NCBI GenBank assembly: GCA_002347475.1
Contig: DDXI01000162.1
Span: 1-6,861, forward strand
Direction: 5' to 3'
From: Peptococcaceae bacterium UBA2264
Lineage (GTDB): Bacteria; Bacillota; Desulfitobacteriia; Desulfitobacteriales; Desulfitobacteriaceae
Length of the DNA stretch: 6,861 bases
A program made the translations under genes and the position numbers. Below the pieces are notes generated by a model, which saw nothing but the letters and a program-made list of their open reading frames with translations, did no database searches and was not told where the DNA came from. Below are positions 5,496-6,861 of the stretch, piece by piece. The first letter of the stretch is position 1, and every line of letters starts with the position of its first letter.

Positions 5496-6130
5496 TCAAC
5501 ATTCACTCTCCCCAGAATGCTTTGCCCTCCAACAACCTTAGCCCCTTGAGCCACAGATACTGTGATATTTGAGGGCAAATATAATTCCGTACACGAACCG
5601 AATTTTATTAATCCGAACCGTTCCCCTCGCCCAAGCTCAGTGCCCACATCTGCCCAACAGACAATTCGTCTGGCAATAAAACCGGTTACTTGCGTAACCA
5701 GAATACGCAGATACTGATTTTCAATGCCAATATAATTTTTTTCATTGAGCTCGGAAGCATGGCTTTTGAAAGCCGGCAGCATTTTACCTGCACGATAAGT
5801 CTGGAATACCACCTTACCTGCCATAGGCGAACGATTAACATGTACATTGAATATGTTCAGAAATATCCGTATTCTAATACTTTCTCCCTTAAGAAACTTG
5901 TCTTCATATACTCTTTCAACATCCATAACCACACCATCTGCAGGTGATACCAGGTCCAGTTCATCACCGGGAACAGCACGCTCAGGATTACGGAAAAAAA
6001 ACAAAACAAAAAGAAAAAGCAGGCCTGGGATGATTACAAGCCATGGCCATAATAAATAACTGATGAACATCAGGACTAATAGCATCACCAGGTACGGCCA
6101 TCCATCACGGGATATTGGATATTGTTTCAC
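5492..6130 (-). CDS. psd: Phosphatidylserine decarboxylase proenzyme (short, archaeal-type)
   Basis: This membrane-associated, pyruvoyl-dependent enzyme converts phosphatidylserine to phosphatidylethanolamine. The 212-residue precursor has two hydrophobic helices near the N-terminus (about 12-28 and 29-46), then FFFRNPER, the SPADG motif (62-66) and NVHVNRSP (95-102). The self-cleavage site is in KFGSCTELYLP (176-186). Cleavage between G178 and S179 would give a beta chain of 178 residues and an alpha chain of 34 with an N-terminal pyruvoyl group. FGS in place of the LGST of E. coli-type enzymes, and the short length, place it in the archaeal-type Psd group. The start is GTG at 6130 behind AGGAGGAGG with about 11 bases of spacing. 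The gene overlaps pssA by four bases and follows dinG by 53. Confidence 0.94.
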   Translation of the reverse strand: MKQYPISRDGWPYLVMLLVLMFISYLLWPWLVIIPGLLFLFVLFFFRNPERAVPGDELDLVSPADGVVMDVERVYEDKFLKGESIRIRIFLNIFNVHVNRSPMAGKVVFQTYRAGKMLPAFKSHASELNEKNYIGIENQYLRILVTQVTGFIARRIVCWADVGTELGRGERFGLIKFGSCTELYLPSNITVSVAQGAKVVGGQSILGRVNVE

Positions 6131-6183
6131 CTAAAGTTTAACCTCCTCCTTTGATTTTCTCTAGTGTACCATCTTTGGGAAGT

Positions 6184-6861
6184 TTAGAAAAGCGCTCCCT
6201 CTGCGGTTTCATTTTCAATCCAGGTTTTTATTTGTTTAAGAACCTGTTTTTCGTTACCGCGTCTATGTGTTTCCAGGGGAAGTGAAGAAAGAAACGTACT
6301 CCCATAATGTTTACTGATAACCCTGTCATCCAGCAATATTACAAATCCGCGATCCGTTTTAGAGCGTATCAGTCTTCCGAATCCCTGTTTGAATTTGATC
6401 ACTGCTTCAGGCAGCATAAATTCCCAGAATGGATTTCTGCCCTGGGACTGCAATAATTCGGATCTTGCCTCGATCAGGGGCAGAGAGGGCGGCCAAAAAG
6501 GTAATTTAACCAGGATAACACAGGATAAAGCCTGCCCGGGAATATCTATACCTTCCCAAAAACTGGTGGCCCCTAAAAGTACACTCCCAGGCTTTCGTAA
6601 AAATTCACCTAAGATCGTGCTTCTGCCGCCGTCAATTCCCTGTGCCAAAAGATTGAGATCAGATTCTTCCAGATGTTTAAGTAAAGGGGTATAAGCAGCT
6701 TGCAATAAACGATGAGAAGTAAATAAAACCAAGGTCCTTCCTCTCAAGTGCTGAGCAATTTCAGCCACGAATTCGGCAATTTTAGCAGCAATTATCCCTT
6801 CTGCCTCCTGACTTTTCCAGAGATCCTTTACAACATATAAACTCATCTGCTCGCTAAAATC
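6184..6861 (-). CDS. dinG: DinG-family ATP-dependent DNA helicase, C-terminal part (5' end outside window)
   Basis: The frame is open through the window edge: codons for DFSEQ precede the internal methionine at 6846, so the 225 residues here are the C-terminal part of a longer protein. It matches the second motor domain of DinG/XPD-type superfamily 2 helicases. Visible motifs are LVLFTSH (motif IV region), the stretch GATSFWEGIDIPG with the conserved FWEGID, LVKLPFWPPSLPLIEAR, and QGFGRLIRSKTDRG (motif VI, with the arginines that contact ATP). The iron-sulfur or exonuclease N-terminal regions that distinguish DinG subtypes are not in view, so the subtype is unknown. Its role in DNA repair or replication is inferred from the family. 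It may be co-transcribed with psd. Confidence 0.9.
   Translation of the reverse strand, partial: DFSEQMSLYVVKDLWKSQEAEGIIAAKIAEFVAEIAQHLRGRTLVLFTSHRLLQAAYTPLLKHLEESDLNLLAQGIDGGRSTILGEFLRKPGSVLLGATSFWEGIDIPGQALSCVILVKLPFWPPSLPLIEARSELLQSQGRNPFWEFMLPEAVIKFKQGFGRLIRSKTDRGFVILLDDRVISKHYGSTFLSSLPLETHRRGNEKQVLKQIKTWIENETAEGALF

Noticed and set aside
1..6861. CRISPR array, toxin-antitoxin pair or defence system
   Set aside because: No regularly spaced long repeats, no small paired genes, and none of the proteins resembles a defence component.

Overview
The window looks like chromosomal DNA of a spore-forming, anaerobic-type Firmicute (class Clostridia). The main reason is a full-length Spo0A. Strong AGGAGG-type ribosome binding sites, GTG/TTG starts, moderate-to-low GC and a DinG/Psd/PssA gene set also fit. 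The species cannot be named from the sequence.

Layout: (1) Positions 1 to about 2465 are the end of an integrated mobile element. It holds the first codons of a leftward gene running off the window, a repeat-rich divergent control region, an uncharacterised cysteine-cluster protein (DUF6076-like), and a tyrosine recombinase that begins directly after that protein's stop codon. (2) Positions 2306-2510 are the element/chromosome junction. Short GCGACA repeats and a GGTTTCCGA repeat precede the 3' part of a tRNA gene, probably tRNA-Arg, ending in CCA with no 5' half upstream. This is the expected footprint of integration into a tRNA gene. The host tRNA terminator follows at once. (3) Positions 2555-3044 are gene-poor: an orphan promoter-like -10 box, a very good UUCG-capped terminator, a small IS3-type transposase relic, and a terminator converging on tmk. 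(4) Positions 3045-6861 are ordinary chromosome, all on the minus strand. Read in the direction of transcription the order is dinG (5' end outside the window), psd, pssA, spo0A, tmk.

Working together: psd and pssA overlap by four bases and encode the two steps that make phosphatidylethanolamine from CDP-diacylglycerol and serine via phosphatidylserine. A perfect 20-bp hairpin ends that unit. spo0A, the sporulation master regulator, follows behind its own control region. That region carries two same-strand matches to the Spo0A binding consensus, which suggests autoregulation. tmk (dTMP kinase) is separate and has its own leader. In the element, the DUF6076-like protein and the integrase form a tightly coupled pair, and no conventional small excisionase gene is visible between the control region and the integrase.

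The most novel-looking pieces are the cysteine-cluster/integrase pair, the TTGACTA repeat cluster in front of it, and the arrangement of putative integrase-binding repeats beside the tRNA scar.
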